From an uncultured Spirochaetales bacterium (GTDB lineage: Bacteria; Spirochaetota; Spirochaetia; Sphaerochaetales; Sphaerochaetaceae): a stretch of DNA of 47,981 nucleotides. Of this stretch, positions 33,771 to 42,852 are shown one piece after another; the stretch's first letter is position 1, and the number at the start of each line of letters is the position of its first letter. The position numbers were made by a program, and so were the translations under genes. The DNA lies in the NCBI GenBank assembly GCA_949288415.1, contig CASEKE010000005.1, forward strand, positions 1 through 47,981, given 5' to 3'. The notes under the pieces are model-generated. The model made no database searches. It had not been told where the DNA came from and saw only the letters and a program-made list of their open reading frames with translations.

Positions 33771-35150
33771 TCAGAGGGCGGAAATCCTCCTGTATCGCCT
33801 TCTGGTGAAACTGTTCTCGAGTATTGTTCCGACATCTCCGGCTTCCAGCTCTTTCGAAGAGAGCATCATCAGCGCAATGTTTCCTATGGCCGAGGCATCC
33901 TCGCTGGCTATCACGACTTCCTTGCCGGTCATCATGGCCACAAGGTCGTCAAGGTAGCTGTCGCTTCCGCCGCCTCCTGTGATGACGATTCTGGAGAACG
34001 TACGTCCCAGCAGCTTCTCGAGCTCATCGAGCTCCTTCTTCACGCCCGCGGCAAAAGATCGGTATAGAATTGCGGCGGCATCCCTCCTTTCGCTTATCTT
34101 CTCATGTTCCTCGAGCACGTCGTTCAATACGTCCACCATGCTCCTCGTCTTGTCGATGGAAAGCTTCCCGAGATCGACGATGCTGTAGCACTCGCTGCTT
34201 CTGGCCTCTTCCATGATCATGTCGTAGGTCGTTCCATCCGGAGCCTCGTTCTTCAGCCTGTCGATCATCGAAAGTCCGTAAAGCCTCTTGTAGACGGCAT
34301 ACTCGCCAAAAGCGGATACGCCGGACGAGAAACCTCCGTCGAACGCCTCTTCTGTGACGATCGGACGGGACGAAGGAGTCGCAAGAACCGTTCCGATGCC
34401 GGAGAGGATGACACAGGTATCCTCGTTCCTAGGTGCGGAAAAGAAGGACGACGCCTTGTCGTACGAGGATGCGAGCACGACCTGTGCAGAATATCCGATT
34501 TCCTTCGCGATCTCGTCCTTGACCGGACCGAGCACCGTTCCGGGGTCAGAAATCGAAGGGAATATCCTCATGGGGACACCTATCTCCCTGAGAATGTCGT
34601 AATCCCAATCTCCGGTGAGGGCGGAAAGGAGGTTGCTGGCACTTGCCATGGTCCTCTCGACGGTCTTCACGCCTGTGAGAAGGTAGTTGAAATAGTCCGG
34701 CAGGAACATGAATGTTTCCGCATGACCGAGAAGCTCCGGCTCCTCCTCCGCAAGAGTCCTGAGCTGGCTGATCGTGTCTCCGGGATAAGGGATGTGCGCC
34801 GTCGAGAAAAACACTTCCCTTCCATCGGGAAGATTGACAGCCCTGTCGCCTCTCTGGTCCTTGAACGCCACTACCGGCCCAAGGGGATTGCCCGCCGCAT
34901 CCAGAAGGACGAAATCGGACGGGAAAGAATCTATAGCGATGTAATCCGCTTCGAGCGCCTTTCCAAGTCCTTCGACGATATTCTCGAAGATCTGGCCCAC
35001 GCTCCAGACGAACTGTCCGTTCTTCCATACAGGAGACATTCTGAACCTGGAGACGAGCTCCGTGGAGATGTTTCCTTCGAAATGTTTCCCCTTGACGATC
35101 TTACACTTGGTACTTCCAATATCAATAGCTACATACTTCATGTCTTCCAT
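33771..35150 (-). CDS. FGGY-family carbohydrate kinase, rhamnulokinase-like
   Basis: A 459-residue sugar kinase of the FGGY/ASKHA fold. The N-terminal phosphate-binding strand is VAIDIGSTKCKIVKG, the second domain begins near CVILSGIGTVLATPS, and ITGGGGSDSYLDDLVAMMTGKEVV is the C-terminal adenosine motif with the usual glycine run. FAAGVKKELDELEKL also fits. The DSFPSDFVLLDAAGNPLGPVVAFKDQR segment resembles rhamnulokinases, but the sugar cannot be named. ATG 35150 has GGAGG only three bases away. The ATG at 35141, giving MKYVAIDIGST, is an equally good start. No sugar transporter or isomerase is adjacent. Confidence 0.8.
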   Translation of the reverse strand: MEDMKYVAIDIGSTKCKIVKGKHFEGNISTELVSRFRMSPVWKNGQFVWSVGQIFENIVEGLGKALEADYIAIDSFPSDFVLLDAAGNPLGPVVAFKDQRGDRAVNLPDGREVFFSTAHIPYPGDTISQLRTLAEEEPELLGHAETFMFLPDYFNYLLTGVKTVERTMASASNLLSALTGDWDYDILREIGVPMRIFPSISDPGTVLGPVKDEIAKEIGYSAQVVLASSYDKASSFFSAPRNEDTCVILSGIGTVLATPSSRPIVTEEAFDGGFSSGVSAFGEYAVYKRLYGLSMIDRLKNEAPDGTTYDMIMEEARSSECYSIVDLGKLSIDKTRSMVDVLNDVLEEHEKISERRDAAAILYRSFAAGVKKELDELEKLLGRTFSRIVITGGGGSDSYLDDLVAMMTGKEVVIASEDASAIGNIALMMLSSKELEAGDVGTILENSFTRRRYRRISAL

Positions 35151-35204
35151 TATCCTCCATGGCCCATTCCCGAATTGTGTACTTTGTATGAAGAAAGGCT
35201 TTTT

Positions 35205-35858
35205 TCAATCGATAGTTACACTTACATCTCCCAAGGAAAGCGAAAATGCCTCGAGCCCGAACTCATCCGCAGGCCTTCCACCATATAGCGTGTCACCGTC
35301 GAGTGAGTGCCCGCTCCAAGCCATATGCGACCTCACCTGATGTCTGAATCCCCGGCAGAGCTCCACGACCGCAAGCCCATGGCTGAAGGAGATGATTTTC
35401 GTCTCGTAGAATGCGGATGCGTACCTCAGTCTGTTGCGGTCTGCGTAAACCGGCCGCACTGCCTTCCTGCCTTCACCGTATGGACGGAAGGCGCTTCTTA
35501 TGACGGTCCCTGGCGCCAGGGAAAAAGGAAACGGCTCGAAGCCGTCCGTCCGGGCCCCGTCGGAAAAATATGCTCTGTACCTTTTCACGAACTTGCCATC
35601 GGTCTGGAGTGCAACGGCTCTTTCGTATGCGGCGACGTTCCTTGCAAAGAGCACCAGCCCCCTGGTAGGCGTATCTAGCCTGTGAAGGCAAAGTCCTTCC
35701 CAAGGGTTTTTTCCTCCGGCCTGCATGACCTCGGGAAAATCCTTTCCGACGCAATGAAGAAGAGAGGACCCGTTCCGTCCCTTGAGAGGAACGGTGGCGA
35801 GTCCGCCTTCCTTGTATGCTACGATGTAATTTCCATCCACATAGGGATAATCAGTCAT
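35205..35858 (-). CDS. RluA-family pseudouridine synthase
   Basis: A 217-residue, single-domain pseudouridine synthase without an S4 domain. The catalytic Asp is in CLHRLDTPTRGLVLFARN (Asp62), and RGFRHQVRSHMAWSGHSLDGDTLYGG is the conserved C-terminal motif (xxHQIRxHxxxxGxPxxGDxxYG). It would modify uridines in rRNA or tRNA. ATG 35858 overlaps the YccA-like gene by eight bases with AGGA upstream; a frame from 35927 lies inside that gene and is rejected. Confidence 0.88.
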   Translation of the reverse strand: MTDYPYVDGNYIVAYKEGGLATVPLKGRNGSSLLHCVGKDFPEVMQAGGKNPWEGLCLHRLDTPTRGLVLFARNVAAYERAVALQTDGKFVKRYRAYFSDGARTDGFEPFPFSLAPGTVIRSAFRPYGEGRKAVRPVYADRNRLRYASAFYETKIISFSHGLAVVELCRGFRHQVRSHMAWSGHSLDGDTLYGGRPADEFGLEAFSLSLGDVSVTID

Positions 35859-36552
35859 TGTTCCTGCCGAATATCCTGAGCAGATATAGGAAGATGTTGA
35901 TGAAATCGAGGTAGAGGTCGAGTGCACCTATGATGCCCAGCTTCGTAAGCTCGCTGCTTGTCATGTCGGCACCGAACTGCCTGTTCATAGCGCAGATCTT
36001 GTTTGTATCCCAGACTGTGAGACCTGTGAAGAGAACAACTCCGAACGCGCTTATGATGAGATCGAGCGTGCTGGTATAGAATATGAGGTTGATCAGGGTC
36101 GCGATGATGAGACCGAAAAGTCCCATGAAGAGGAATCTGCCCCAGCTTCTCACGTCCTTCTTGGTAAGAGAACCATATACGCTCGCTCCGAGAAATACAG
36201 CTGCCGCGGAGATGAACGCCTTTGTGATGGACGCCTCGGAGAAGAGAAGGAAAATCGAACTGAACGTCACGCCGGTAAGACATGCGTACACCAGGAACGA
36301 AGCGATTGCCCCGCCCTCGCTCATCCTTTCCGCCCTCGCGCCGAGAGACACCGCCACGAACACCTGGACACAGGCGATCACGATCAGCACGAACGGATTG
36401 CCGTAGATCAGGCGAAGAAGCGTAGTAGACATCGACACGCCGTATGACACGGCCGCCGTGACCAGCAGGCCTGCGAACAGCCACATATATACACTTCTCA
36501 GCAGGGATGACTCCCTTGCCTGAACATTCTGAAGAATCGAACTGTCTTTCAT
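35851..36552 (-). CDS. Bax inhibitor-1/YccA-family membrane protein
   Basis: A 233-residue protein with seven membrane helices of the TMBIM/BI-1 family. Helices run from SVYMWLFAGLLVTAAVSYGVS to INIFLYLLRIFG. The C-terminal region ALDLYLDFINIFLYLLRI is the family hallmark, and LTVWDTNKICAM corresponds to the conserved helix-6 segment (usually xxYDTQ). Relatives are proton-sensitive calcium leak channels or FtsH-interacting proteins. The ATG at 36552 has AGGAG seven bases before it; longer frames upstream have no similarity. Confidence 0.9.
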   Translation of the reverse strand: MKDSSILQNVQARESSLLRSVYMWLFAGLLVTAAVSYGVSMSTTLLRLIYGNPFVLIVIACVQVFVAVSLGARAERMSEGGAIASFLVYACLTGVTFSSIFLLFSEASITKAFISAAAVFLGASVYGSLTKKDVRSWGRFLFMGLFGLIIATLINLIFYTSTLDLIISAFGVVLFTGLTVWDTNKICAMNRQFGADMTSSELTKLGIIGALDLYLDFINIFLYLLRIFGRNND

Positions 36553-36573
36553 TGAATAACTCCTATGATTAGC

Positions 36574-36602
36574 AATATAGCATTTTTTTGCGACAAAGGC
36601 AA
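36574..36602 (-). promoter_or_regulatory. Promoter of the YccA-like gene
   Basis: TTGCCT (36602-36597), 17-base spacer and TATATT (36579-36574) with extended TGC. Divergent from the lipoprotein promoter. Confidence 0.7.
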
Positions 36603-36656
36603 AAACAAAGAGCGCCCCTACATGAAAAATGCACGTTTTTGCAGTTTCTGCCTTTA

Positions 36657-36685
36657 TTGCAAAGCATGCGAATAGAAAGTATAGT
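36657..36685 (+). promoter_or_regulatory. Promoter of the lipoprotein-rarA operon, leaderless
   Basis: TTGCAA (36657-36662), exactly 17 bases, TATAGT (36680-36685), then six bases to a GTG start codon. The predicted transcription start is the G of GTG; there is no Shine-Dalgarno site. Confidence 0.65.
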
Positions 36686-36691
36686 TGAATT

Positions 36692-37399
36692 GTGTCCATA
36701 AGAAAAATCTCGATCGTGGCGATCGTCATCGTCCTGCTCGTCTCCTGCAGGTCAACGGAAACGGAGACTGTACTGACCGACGAGGAACAGAGAATCCTCG
36801 AGGAGACCAGGCTCGATGCACTGGAACTTCTCATGGAGGATTCGATCGTCATGACCAGGGAGAACATAAGTTTCACGGATGAGCAGATAATGACGCTCAT
36901 ACCGGAGGAAATACTGGTATACAGCGAATACCTTCCTCTGTACGACAAGCTGCTTGCCGACTACAGAACCAGCATCGTATCGACCGCGGACGATGCCGCA
37001 AGAAAGGCCTTGGACAGGCTCGGTGCAGAAATCGAGCTGGACATCGATGCATCGACCTACCTTTTTGAACCGCTTACTCCGCTGATCGAGGAAAAATATT
37101 CGAACTCTGTGTCAAAAGCCGTCTCATCCTGCATCGAAGAGAACTACGAGACCGAGACGGAAGCCTACGAGAGACTCAGGCTGGAATGCTCGATCATAAA
37201 GGCAAACTACGACAATCTTAAAAAAATCGGAGAGGACAAGGAACTGCCGGATCCGGTGCCGATCGATGTCGATGACCTCTCGGCGTACATCGTCGACGCG
37301 ATTTTCGACGAACTGCTCACAGCGGAGACGTATCTCAGAAACAAGCCTGTGACGGACACGGACAACCAGCTGTACAACGTCTTCTGGGAGGAAGTCTGA
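36692..37399 (+). CDS. Putative lipoprotein, 235 residues
   Basis: Not recognised beyond its export signal. RKISIVAIVIVLLVSC is a short lipoprotein signal with the lipid-modified Cys at residue 19; the LVSC lipobox is typical of spirochaetes. The mature part is acidic and almost all helical (DEEQRILEETRLDALELLMEDS, YETETEAYERLRLECSIIKANYDNL). The start is GTG, which fits both the signal peptide and the promoter spacing. Its stop is one base before the rarA start, so the two are co-transcribed, an odd pairing of an envelope protein with a replication protein. Confidence 0.8.
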   Translation: MSIRKISIVAIVIVLLVSCRSTETETVLTDEEQRILEETRLDALELLMEDSIVMTRENISFTDEQIMTLIPEEILVYSEYLPLYDKLLADYRTSIVSTADDAARKALDRLGAEIELDIDASTYLFEPLTPLIEEKYSNSVSKAVSSCIEENYETETEAYERLRLECSIIKANYDNLKKIGEDKELPDPVPIDVDDLSAYIVDAIFDELLTAETYLRNKPVTDTDNQLYNVFWEEV

Positions 37400-37400
37400 C

Positions 37401-39614
37401 ATGGATCTGTTCGAAAGCGCAGCAAACGTTGCAGCGGAACCTCTTGCTTCAAGAATGAGACCTCGCAACCTCTCCGAATACGTCGGACAGGAACACATTC
37501 TCGGCAAGGGAAGACTTCTGAGAAGGGCGATCCAGATGGACCAGCTTTCGTCGGTCATATTCTACGGTCCTCCGGGGACCGGAAAAACTACGCTCGCGAA
37601 GGTCATAGCAAACACTACGAAAAGCCACTTCTCGACGATGAACGCAGTTCTTGCCGGTCTCAAAGATCTGGACGTGGAGATATCGGCCGCAAAAGAAAGG
37701 CGCAGCCTATACGGTATGCGGACGATACTATTCATCGACGAGGTGCATCGCTGGAACAAGAGACAGCAGGACGCGCTGCTTCCATGGGTCGAGAACGGAA
37801 CCGTCATCCTGATCGGAGCGACGACAGAAAACCCCTACTTCGAAGTCAATGCCGCCCTTGTCTCGCGCTCAAGAGTATTCCAGCTGAAAAAGCTCGAGGA
37901 CGAGGATCTCTTCAAGATCGCCAGGCAGGCGCTGGAGGACAAGGAGCGCGGATACGGACGCTACGACGTCGAATTCGAACCAGGTGCGCTGGAACACCTT
38001 GTGAATGTCGCGGCCGGAGATGCGAGAAGCCTGTTGAACGCGCTCGAGCTCGCCGTCGAGACGACAGGCGATAGTTTTCCTCCAAAGGACGGAGAGAAAA
38101 TATACATAACAAAGGAGATCGCAGAGGAGTCGATACAGAAGAAAGCCGTGCTCTACGACAAGGAAGGCGACTACCATTTCGATGTGATCAGCGCCTTCAT
38201 AAAGTCGCTCAGAGGCTCCGATCCTGACGCGGCGCTGTACTGGCTTGCCAGAATGGTCTCCGCAGGAGAGGATCCCAGGTTCATATTCCGCCGCATGATG
38301 ATATTGGCAAGCGAGGACGTGGGAATGGCCGACCCGTTTGCGCTTGTATTCGTCACCTCCTGCGCAGAGGCATTCGACAGGATCGGACTGCCCGAAGGCA
38401 GATTCCATCTCGCGCATGCGGCAATATATCTGGCAACCTGCAGGAAAAGCAATTCGACGCTAGCCTTCTTCGATGCACTCAGCGACGTCGAGAAGGAGAA
38501 GAAGGACGAAGTTCCGAACCACCTCAAGGACCCCAGCAGGGACAAGGACGGCTTCGGTCACGGGGAAGGCTATCTCTATCCGCATTCGTTCAAGGACCAC
38601 TGGGTAAGCCAGCAGTACCTTCCGACCGGTCTCCAGGGCAAGATATACTACAGGCCGGGAAACCTCGGATACGAGAAGCAGATAAAGGACGAGGTTCTCG
38701 AGAAAAGGCAGATACAGCTCGAAACCGTCGTGGAGGACGAGTTCGAGGAGATTCTCACATACTCTCCCGGGGACAGGAAGAGGAACATGTGGATCGAACG
38801 GGCCATGGGCACAAGGAGCTTGAATCTCAAAGCCCAGGTCGAAAGGCTATACGACGGCCTTTTTCTCAGAAGACACGAGAATGTGCTGGTACTCAATGCC
38901 TCGAGCGGACTTCTTCTATGGCCGCTGATGAAAAAGAACCCGGAAGGACTATCCGTAGCGGTAGTGGAAAGAAAGGAACAGAAGGACATCATAGACCATT
39001 ACGCAAAAGAGCTCGACGAACTCTCAAGGCCCCTTGTCATCGTAAGCGATGCGGCAAGCTGCTTCGGGAAGCTTGAGGAGGGGCTGAGATTCAGCGCCAT
39101 AAGCGCCAGGAACATTTTCTCCCGCCTGAGCGAATCCGAGGATTCGCTCAGGAACATAGCAGGTCTTCTTGAGAACGACGGATGTTTCTACCTGCTCCAG
39201 AGCGTCCCTTCCCTATCCTCGCGCCTGAGCGATTTCTCCGACGAACTTTCAAGCGAGCTCAAGCTGGCCGAGGAGAAAATATACTGCAAGTCTAATCCGC
39301 TGACGAGCTGGGGCGAAAAGGATCTTGAAAAGCTGCTCGGCAAGTATTTTCCATTCGTGGAAACGGAAAAGATGGAAGAAAAAGAAAAACGCATTCTGAA
39401 AAAGGAAATGTTGTCCTCGTGGTACGACAACAGCTACAGGAAGAACCTCGAGAACGACATCGAGGATCGCTTCATGAGTGAGCTTTCGGACAAGGAAGTC
39501 GAGTTCAGCACTACCACGATCGTCGCCAGATGCAGAAAGAAAAAAAGGACGGACAAGCGTACCAAGAGTCCTACGGAAAAGGACTGGGAGAAGGTCCACG
39601 AGATAACAGGCTAG
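37401..39614 (+). CDS. rarA: RarA/MgsA-type AAA ATPase fused to a methyltransferase-like domain
   Basis: A 737-residue fusion. Residues 1 to about 430 are a replication-associated recombination protein A: Walker A GPPGTGKT (56-63), Walker B ILFIDEVHRW (109-118), sensor 1 IGATTENPYFEVN, and the C-terminal clamp-loader-like part with SLRGSDPDAALYWLARM and LPTGLQGKIYYRP. Family members usually stop near 430-450. Here about 290 residues follow, including ENVLVLNASSGLLLWPLMKKNPEGLSVAVVE, a strand-loop-strand like the SAM-binding start of class I methyltransferases, and a later ALxNDG-type segment (AGLLENDGCFYLLQS). The usual GxGxG loop reads NASSGLLLWP, so SAM binding is doubtful. GGAGG precedes ATG 37401. 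Confidence 0.93.
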   Translation: MDLFESAANVAAEPLASRMRPRNLSEYVGQEHILGKGRLLRRAIQMDQLSSVIFYGPPGTGKTTLAKVIANTTKSHFSTMNAVLAGLKDLDVEISAAKERRSLYGMRTILFIDEVHRWNKRQQDALLPWVENGTVILIGATTENPYFEVNAALVSRSRVFQLKKLEDEDLFKIARQALEDKERGYGRYDVEFEPGALEHLVNVAAGDARSLLNALELAVETTGDSFPPKDGEKIYITKEIAEESIQKKAVLYDKEGDYHFDVISAFIKSLRGSDPDAALYWLARMVSAGEDPRFIFRRMMILASEDVGMADPFALVFVTSCAEAFDRIGLPEGRFHLAHAAIYLATCRKSNSTLAFFDALSDVEKEKKDEVPNHLKDPSRDKDGFGHGEGYLYPHSFKDHWVSQQYLPTGLQGKIYYRPGNLGYEKQIKDEVLEKRQIQLETVVEDEFEEILTYSPGDRKRNMWIERAMGTRSLNLKAQVERLYDGLFLRRHENVLVLNASSGLLLWPLMKKNPEGLSVAVVERKEQKDIIDHYAKELDELSRPLVIVSDAASCFGKLEEGLRFSAISARNIFSRLSESEDSLRNIAGLLENDGCFYLLQSVPSLSSRLSDFSDELSSELKLAEEKIYCKSNPLTSWGEKDLEKLLGKYFPFVETEKMEEKEKRILKKEMLSSWYDNSYRKNLENDIEDRFMSELSDKEVEFSTTTIVARCRKKKRTDKRTKSPTEKDWEKVHEITG

Positions 39615-39674
39615 AGCGTCCGGATGGATTTGGAAATCGTATTTTCCATCTATCTGCAACAAAGGTCGCAGGAG

Positions 39675-39707
39675 AAAAAAACCCCGGTCTCCATTCGGAA
39701 GCCGGGG
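39675..39707 (-). terminator. Terminator of the CBS-ACT gene
   Basis: Minus-strand stem CCCCGG-C-TTCC-GAAT-GGAG-A-CCGGGG (39707-39682) followed by seven T. The rest of the roughly 110-base gap after rarA holds nothing recognised. Confidence 0.9.
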
Positions 39708-39726
39708 CCTGCCTGAAAAGATCCGA

Positions 39727-40371
39727 CTATGCGATCCTTATGTCGATTATGGACTTCACATGGGGCTTGAGAAGCTCGAGCACCTTGTCGATCTCCTTTG
39801 TGGCGACCTTGACGGTGCAGATCCTGTTGGAAATATCCGTACCGCTGAAAGTTCCGAAGGCTATGATGTCATATCCCGCATCCGAAAGAGCCTTTGAGAC
39901 CTCCGCGATCTTTCCGGACTTCTCGTCCACGAGGAACGAAACGCGTACTCCGAGGCTCCTTGCTCCGAAGAGCTCTATGAGGATCTTGAAAAGATCGCTC
40001 TTGGACACTATGCCGACAAGAGTTCCGTCGTCGACGACAGGAAGAGCCGAGAGATCCTCATCCGCCATTATCCTCGCAGCCTCCTCGACCGGGATGTCCT
40101 TTCCGACGGTGACGGGATTCTTTGTCATCAGTTTCTTGACGGTAAGCTTCGAAAGAAGATATGCCATCTCATGGATGGAAAGGCTGCTTGCCGGAGATGG
40201 AGAAGCATGAAGTATGTCCTTCTCGCTTATTATCCCGACAAGCTTCTTGTCCTTGTCCAGGACCGGAAGTCTGTGCACCTTGTTCTTCTTCATGAGTTCG
40301 CTGGCCTCGACCACGTTGGCCTCCGGGGAGATCGTGACGGGATTGCGGGTCATTCTATACTCTATTGTCAT
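39727..40371 (-). CDS. CBS-pair and ACT domain protein (AcuB-like)
   Basis: A 214-residue cytosolic protein with two CBS motifs: residues 5-60 (MTRNPVTISPEANVVEASELM, HRLPVLDKDKKLVGIISEKDIL) and 79-132 (MTKNPVTVGKDIPVEEAARIM, LPVVDDGTLVGIVSKSDLFK). A C-terminal ACT-like domain follows (LGVRVSFLVDEKSGKIAEVSKALSDAGYDIIAF). CBS pairs sense adenine nucleotides and ACT domains amino acids, so it is probably a sensor; its target is unknown. GGAG lies six bases before ATG 40371. It is adjacent to the liv operon but has its own promoter. Confidence 0.88.
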   Translation of the reverse strand: MTIEYRMTRNPVTISPEANVVEASELMKKNKVHRLPVLDKDKKLVGIISEKDILHASPSPASSLSIHEMAYLLSKLTVKKLMTKNPVTVGKDIPVEEAARIMADEDLSALPVVDDGTLVGIVSKSDLFKILIELFGARSLGVRVSFLVDEKSGKIAEVSKALSDAGYDIIAFGTFSGTDISNRICTVKVATKEIDKVLELLKPHVKSIIDIRIA

Positions 40372-40390
40372 TCTTCGCTCCTTTATCCTG

Positions 40391-40425
40391 ATTCTACTAC
40401 AACCGGGGGAAAAAACAACTGTTTC
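40391..40425 (-). promoter_or_regulatory. livF terminator overlapping the CBS gene promoter
   Basis: The hairpin AGCTG-AAA-CAGTT-G with six T starts at the livF stop. Its T tract also forms TTGTTT (40418-40413), which with TAGAAT (40396-40391) 16 bases away makes a candidate promoter for the CBS-ACT gene. Confidence 0.5.
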
Positions 40426-41155
40426 AGCTTCCCAGGTACGCGGCCTTGACCTTCTCGTTGACCAGAAGCGCGAGGGAATCGTCGTGCAGGACTATCGAAC
40501 CGTTCTCCATGACGTAGCCGTCCGTGGAGTTTCTGAGCGCCATGCGGGCATTCTGTTCCACGAGGAAGATCGTCACATTGTCCTGCTCGTTGATCAGCCG
40601 TATCTTCTGGAAGATATCCTGTACGATCAGCGGCGCGAGCCCGAGCCCCGGCTCATCGAGCAGCAGCAACCTAGGCTTCATCATCAGTGCTCTGGCGATG
40701 GCCATCATCTGCTGCTCGCCTCCTGAGAGGCTTCTTGTCTTCTGCTTCCGTCTGGCACCGAGGATAGGAAAGAAATCGTACATCTCCTCCTTCTTTCGCT
40801 CTATGTAGTCCTGGTCCTTTATCATGAAAGCACCCATATCTAGGTTCTCTTCGACCGTCATGTCTGCAAACACATGTCTGCCTTCCGGTACGAGCGCGAT
40901 GCCCATCTTCGCTATCTGGTCGGTAGAACGTTTCTGGTGTCCCTTGCTGCAGATCGTTTCCCCTTGATAGGAAATCGTCCCTCCTGCAAGCGGCTCGAGA
41001 TTGACAATGGCCTTCAGCAGGGTGCTCTTTCCGGCTCCGTTGGCACCGATAAGACAGACTATGTCACCTTCGTTGACATGCATGGAAACGTTCTTGAGCG
41101 CACGTATGTTTCCGTAGTCGACGCTGATGTCGTCTATAGTCAGGAGTTCACTCAT
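40424..41155 (-). CDS. livF: Branched-chain amino acid ABC transporter ATP-binding protein LivF
   Basis: A 243-residue ATPase. Walker A GANGAGKS is at 37-44, the LivF-specific LVPEGRHVFADMTVEENLDMG segment is present, the signature is LSGGEQQMMAIARALM, Walker B is LLLLDEPGLGLAPLIV, and FLVEQNARMAL replaces the usual H-loop (Gln at the His position, a known LivF feature). It overlaps the end of livG by eight bases. It is the last gene of livK-H-M-G-F. Confidence 0.97.
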   Translation of the reverse strand: MSELLTIDDISVDYGNIRALKNVSMHVNEGDIVCLIGANGAGKSTLLKAIVNLEPLAGGTISYQGETICSKGHQKRSTDQIAKMGIALVPEGRHVFADMTVEENLDMGAFMIKDQDYIERKKEEMYDFFPILGARRKQKTRSLSGGEQQMMAIARALMMKPRLLLLDEPGLGLAPLIVQDIFQKIRLINEQDNVTIFLVEQNARMALRNSTDGYVMENGSIVLHDDSLALLVNEKVKAAYLGS

Positions 41156-41930
41156 CCTCGTCCTCCTCCCTGCCGAGATAAGCCTCGATGACCGCAGGGT
41201 CGTTCTTGATGTCGTTCGGCGTACCCTCCCCGATCTTGTTGCCGAAGGAAAGCACTGTTATCTCATCGCAGATGTTCATCACAAGCTTCATGTCATGTTC
41301 GATCAGGACTATGGAGACACCGTTGTCCCTTATTCTCCTGATCGTCTCCATAAGGTGGTCCGTCTCCTGGGGATTCATTCCCGCGGCGGGCTCGTCCAGA
41401 AAGAGGAGTTTTGGCTCGGTCGCCATCGCCCTTGCGATTTCCAGCTCCCTCTGATGGCCGTAGGGAAGATTCCTCGCGTCCTCTTCTGAAAACCTGTCAA
41501 GCTCGAAAAACTTCAGATAATCCATGGCTTCATCGTAGATCCTGCGCTCCTCCTTCTTCATGAAGAAGTAGCTTTTGACGGCCTGACGGAATCTTCCATG
41601 GTCCTTGTCTCCTACCTTGAAGTGCCTGCCGATCATCACGTTCTCGACGACCGACATTTCCTTGAACAGCCTGATGTTCTGGAACGTCCTCGCGATTCCG
41701 AGACGGCAAATCTCGTGCGCACTCTTTCCAGTTATGTCCTTGCCCTCGAAGAGGACCCTTCCGCTCGTAGGCACATCGAGCCCTGTCATATTGTTGAACA
41801 AAGTGGTCTTTCCCGCTCCGTTCGGTCCGATCAGTCCGGTGATCAGTCCCGCCTGGGCATGGAAGTCGACCTCGTTGACGGCGACTACGCCGCCGTAGGC
41901 TCTTGTAAGCTTTTCAGTCTCCAGCAGCAT
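41148..41930 (-). CDS. livG: Branched-chain amino acid ABC transporter ATP-binding protein LivG
   Basis: A 260-residue ATPase. Walker A GPNGAGKT is at 35-42, followed by [25 protein letters not shown], typical of LivG. The signature is the variant [15 protein letters not shown], Walker B is [15 protein letters not shown] and the H-loop is [15 protein letters not shown]. About 20 extra residues in the helical domain ([25 protein letters not shown]) are common in Gram-negative LivG. The start lies one base after the livM stop with GGAGG upstream. Confidence 0.97.
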   Translation of the reverse strand: MLLETEKLTRAYGGVVAVNEVDFHAQAGLITGLIGPNGAGKTTLFNNMTGLDVPTSGRVLFEGKDITGKSAHEICRLGIARTFQNIRLFKEMSVVENVMIGRHFKVGDKDHGRFRQAVKSYFFMKKEERRIYDEAMDYLKFFELDRFSEEDARNLPYGHQRELEIARAMATEPKLLFLDEPAAGMNPQETDHLMETIRRIRDNGVSIVLIEHDMKLVMNICDEITVLSFGNKIGEGTPNDIKNDPAVIEAYLGREEDEDE

Positions 41931-41931
41931 G

Positions 41932-42852
41932 TCAGGCCTCCTTCTTCCTCTGCAGGAAGGATCTCTTTTTCTTCTCCATTGAGAACTTTTCCCGTCCGAG
42001 AAGTCCCTGCGGTCTCCAGATCATCATCACGACTAGTATGAGGCCGAAGAGAATCTGCTTGAACTGTGCGGGAATTACATTCGTAAGTCCCGTCAGCTGC
42101 GGGAAGTACGAAATCAGCTGGATGATGAAAGCTCCCAAAATGCACGCAAGGAAGTTTCCCATTCCTCCGAGGACCACCATACAGAGCACCATGATCGACA
42201 CCATGAAGGTGAACGTGCCGGGCGTGACGCTGAGCGTGTACTCGACGAAAAACGAACCTGCGACTCCTGCGATCATGGCTCCGAGAATGAACGCCGCGAC
42301 CTTGTATGTAGTGGTGTTTATCCCCATGGACTCCGCGGCGATCTCGTCCTCCCTCACCGCAGTGAGGGCCCTTCCCATGCGGGAGCGCGCAAAGCGGCGA
42401 TAAAGGATGTACGAGACGATGACGAATATCCATACCACGATGATGAATCCCGTCTTTTTGTACGGATTGATCTGTATTCCGAAGAAGGAGATCATCGGTA
42501 TCTTCTGTATTCCCATCGGGCCGTTGGTCAGGCTGTCCCAGTTGTTGAGCACATTTCTGACTATCTCGCCGAAACCGAGGGTGGCGATTGCAAGATAGTC
42601 GCCCTTGAGGCGGAGAGTCGGAAGTCCGATGAGAAGTCCGCAGAGCCCGGAGACAAGCATCGCGACCGGAATGGTGGCCCAGAAGGACCATCCGCATTTG
42701 ACCGTGAGTATGGCTGTGGCATACGAACCCAATGCATAGAAGCCAGCCTGGCAGAGGCTGAGCATTCCGCCGTAGCCTGTTATAAGGTTCTGACCTATGG
42801 CCATCAGGGCATATATTCCAGAGTAGATCAGTATCAATAGAAAGAAACTCAT
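41932..42852 (-). CDS. livM: Branched-chain amino acid ABC transporter permease LivM
   Basis: A 306-residue permease. The N-terminal helix is followed by the family motif GYGGMLSLCQAGFYALGSYATAIL, then LPTLRLKGDYLAIATLGFGEIVR and GRALTAVREDEIAAESMGINTTTYKVAAF, the ATPase-contact loop. It has eight or more helices and a basic C-terminal tail (MEKKKRSFLQRKKEA). The start overlaps the livH stop (TGATG), so translation is coupled. Confidence 0.96.
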   Translation of the reverse strand: MSFFLLILIYSGIYALMAIGQNLITGYGGMLSLCQAGFYALGSYATAILTVKCGWSFWATIPVAMLVSGLCGLLIGLPTLRLKGDYLAIATLGFGEIVRNVLNNWDSLTNGPMGIQKIPMISFFGIQINPYKKTGFIIVVWIFVIVSYILYRRFARSRMGRALTAVREDEIAAESMGINTTTYKVAAFILGAMIAGVAGSFFVEYTLSVTPGTFTFMVSIMVLCMVVLGGMGNFLACILGAFIIQLISYFPQLTGLTNVIPAQFKQILFGLILVVMMIWRPQGLLGREKFSMEKKKRSFLQRKKEA

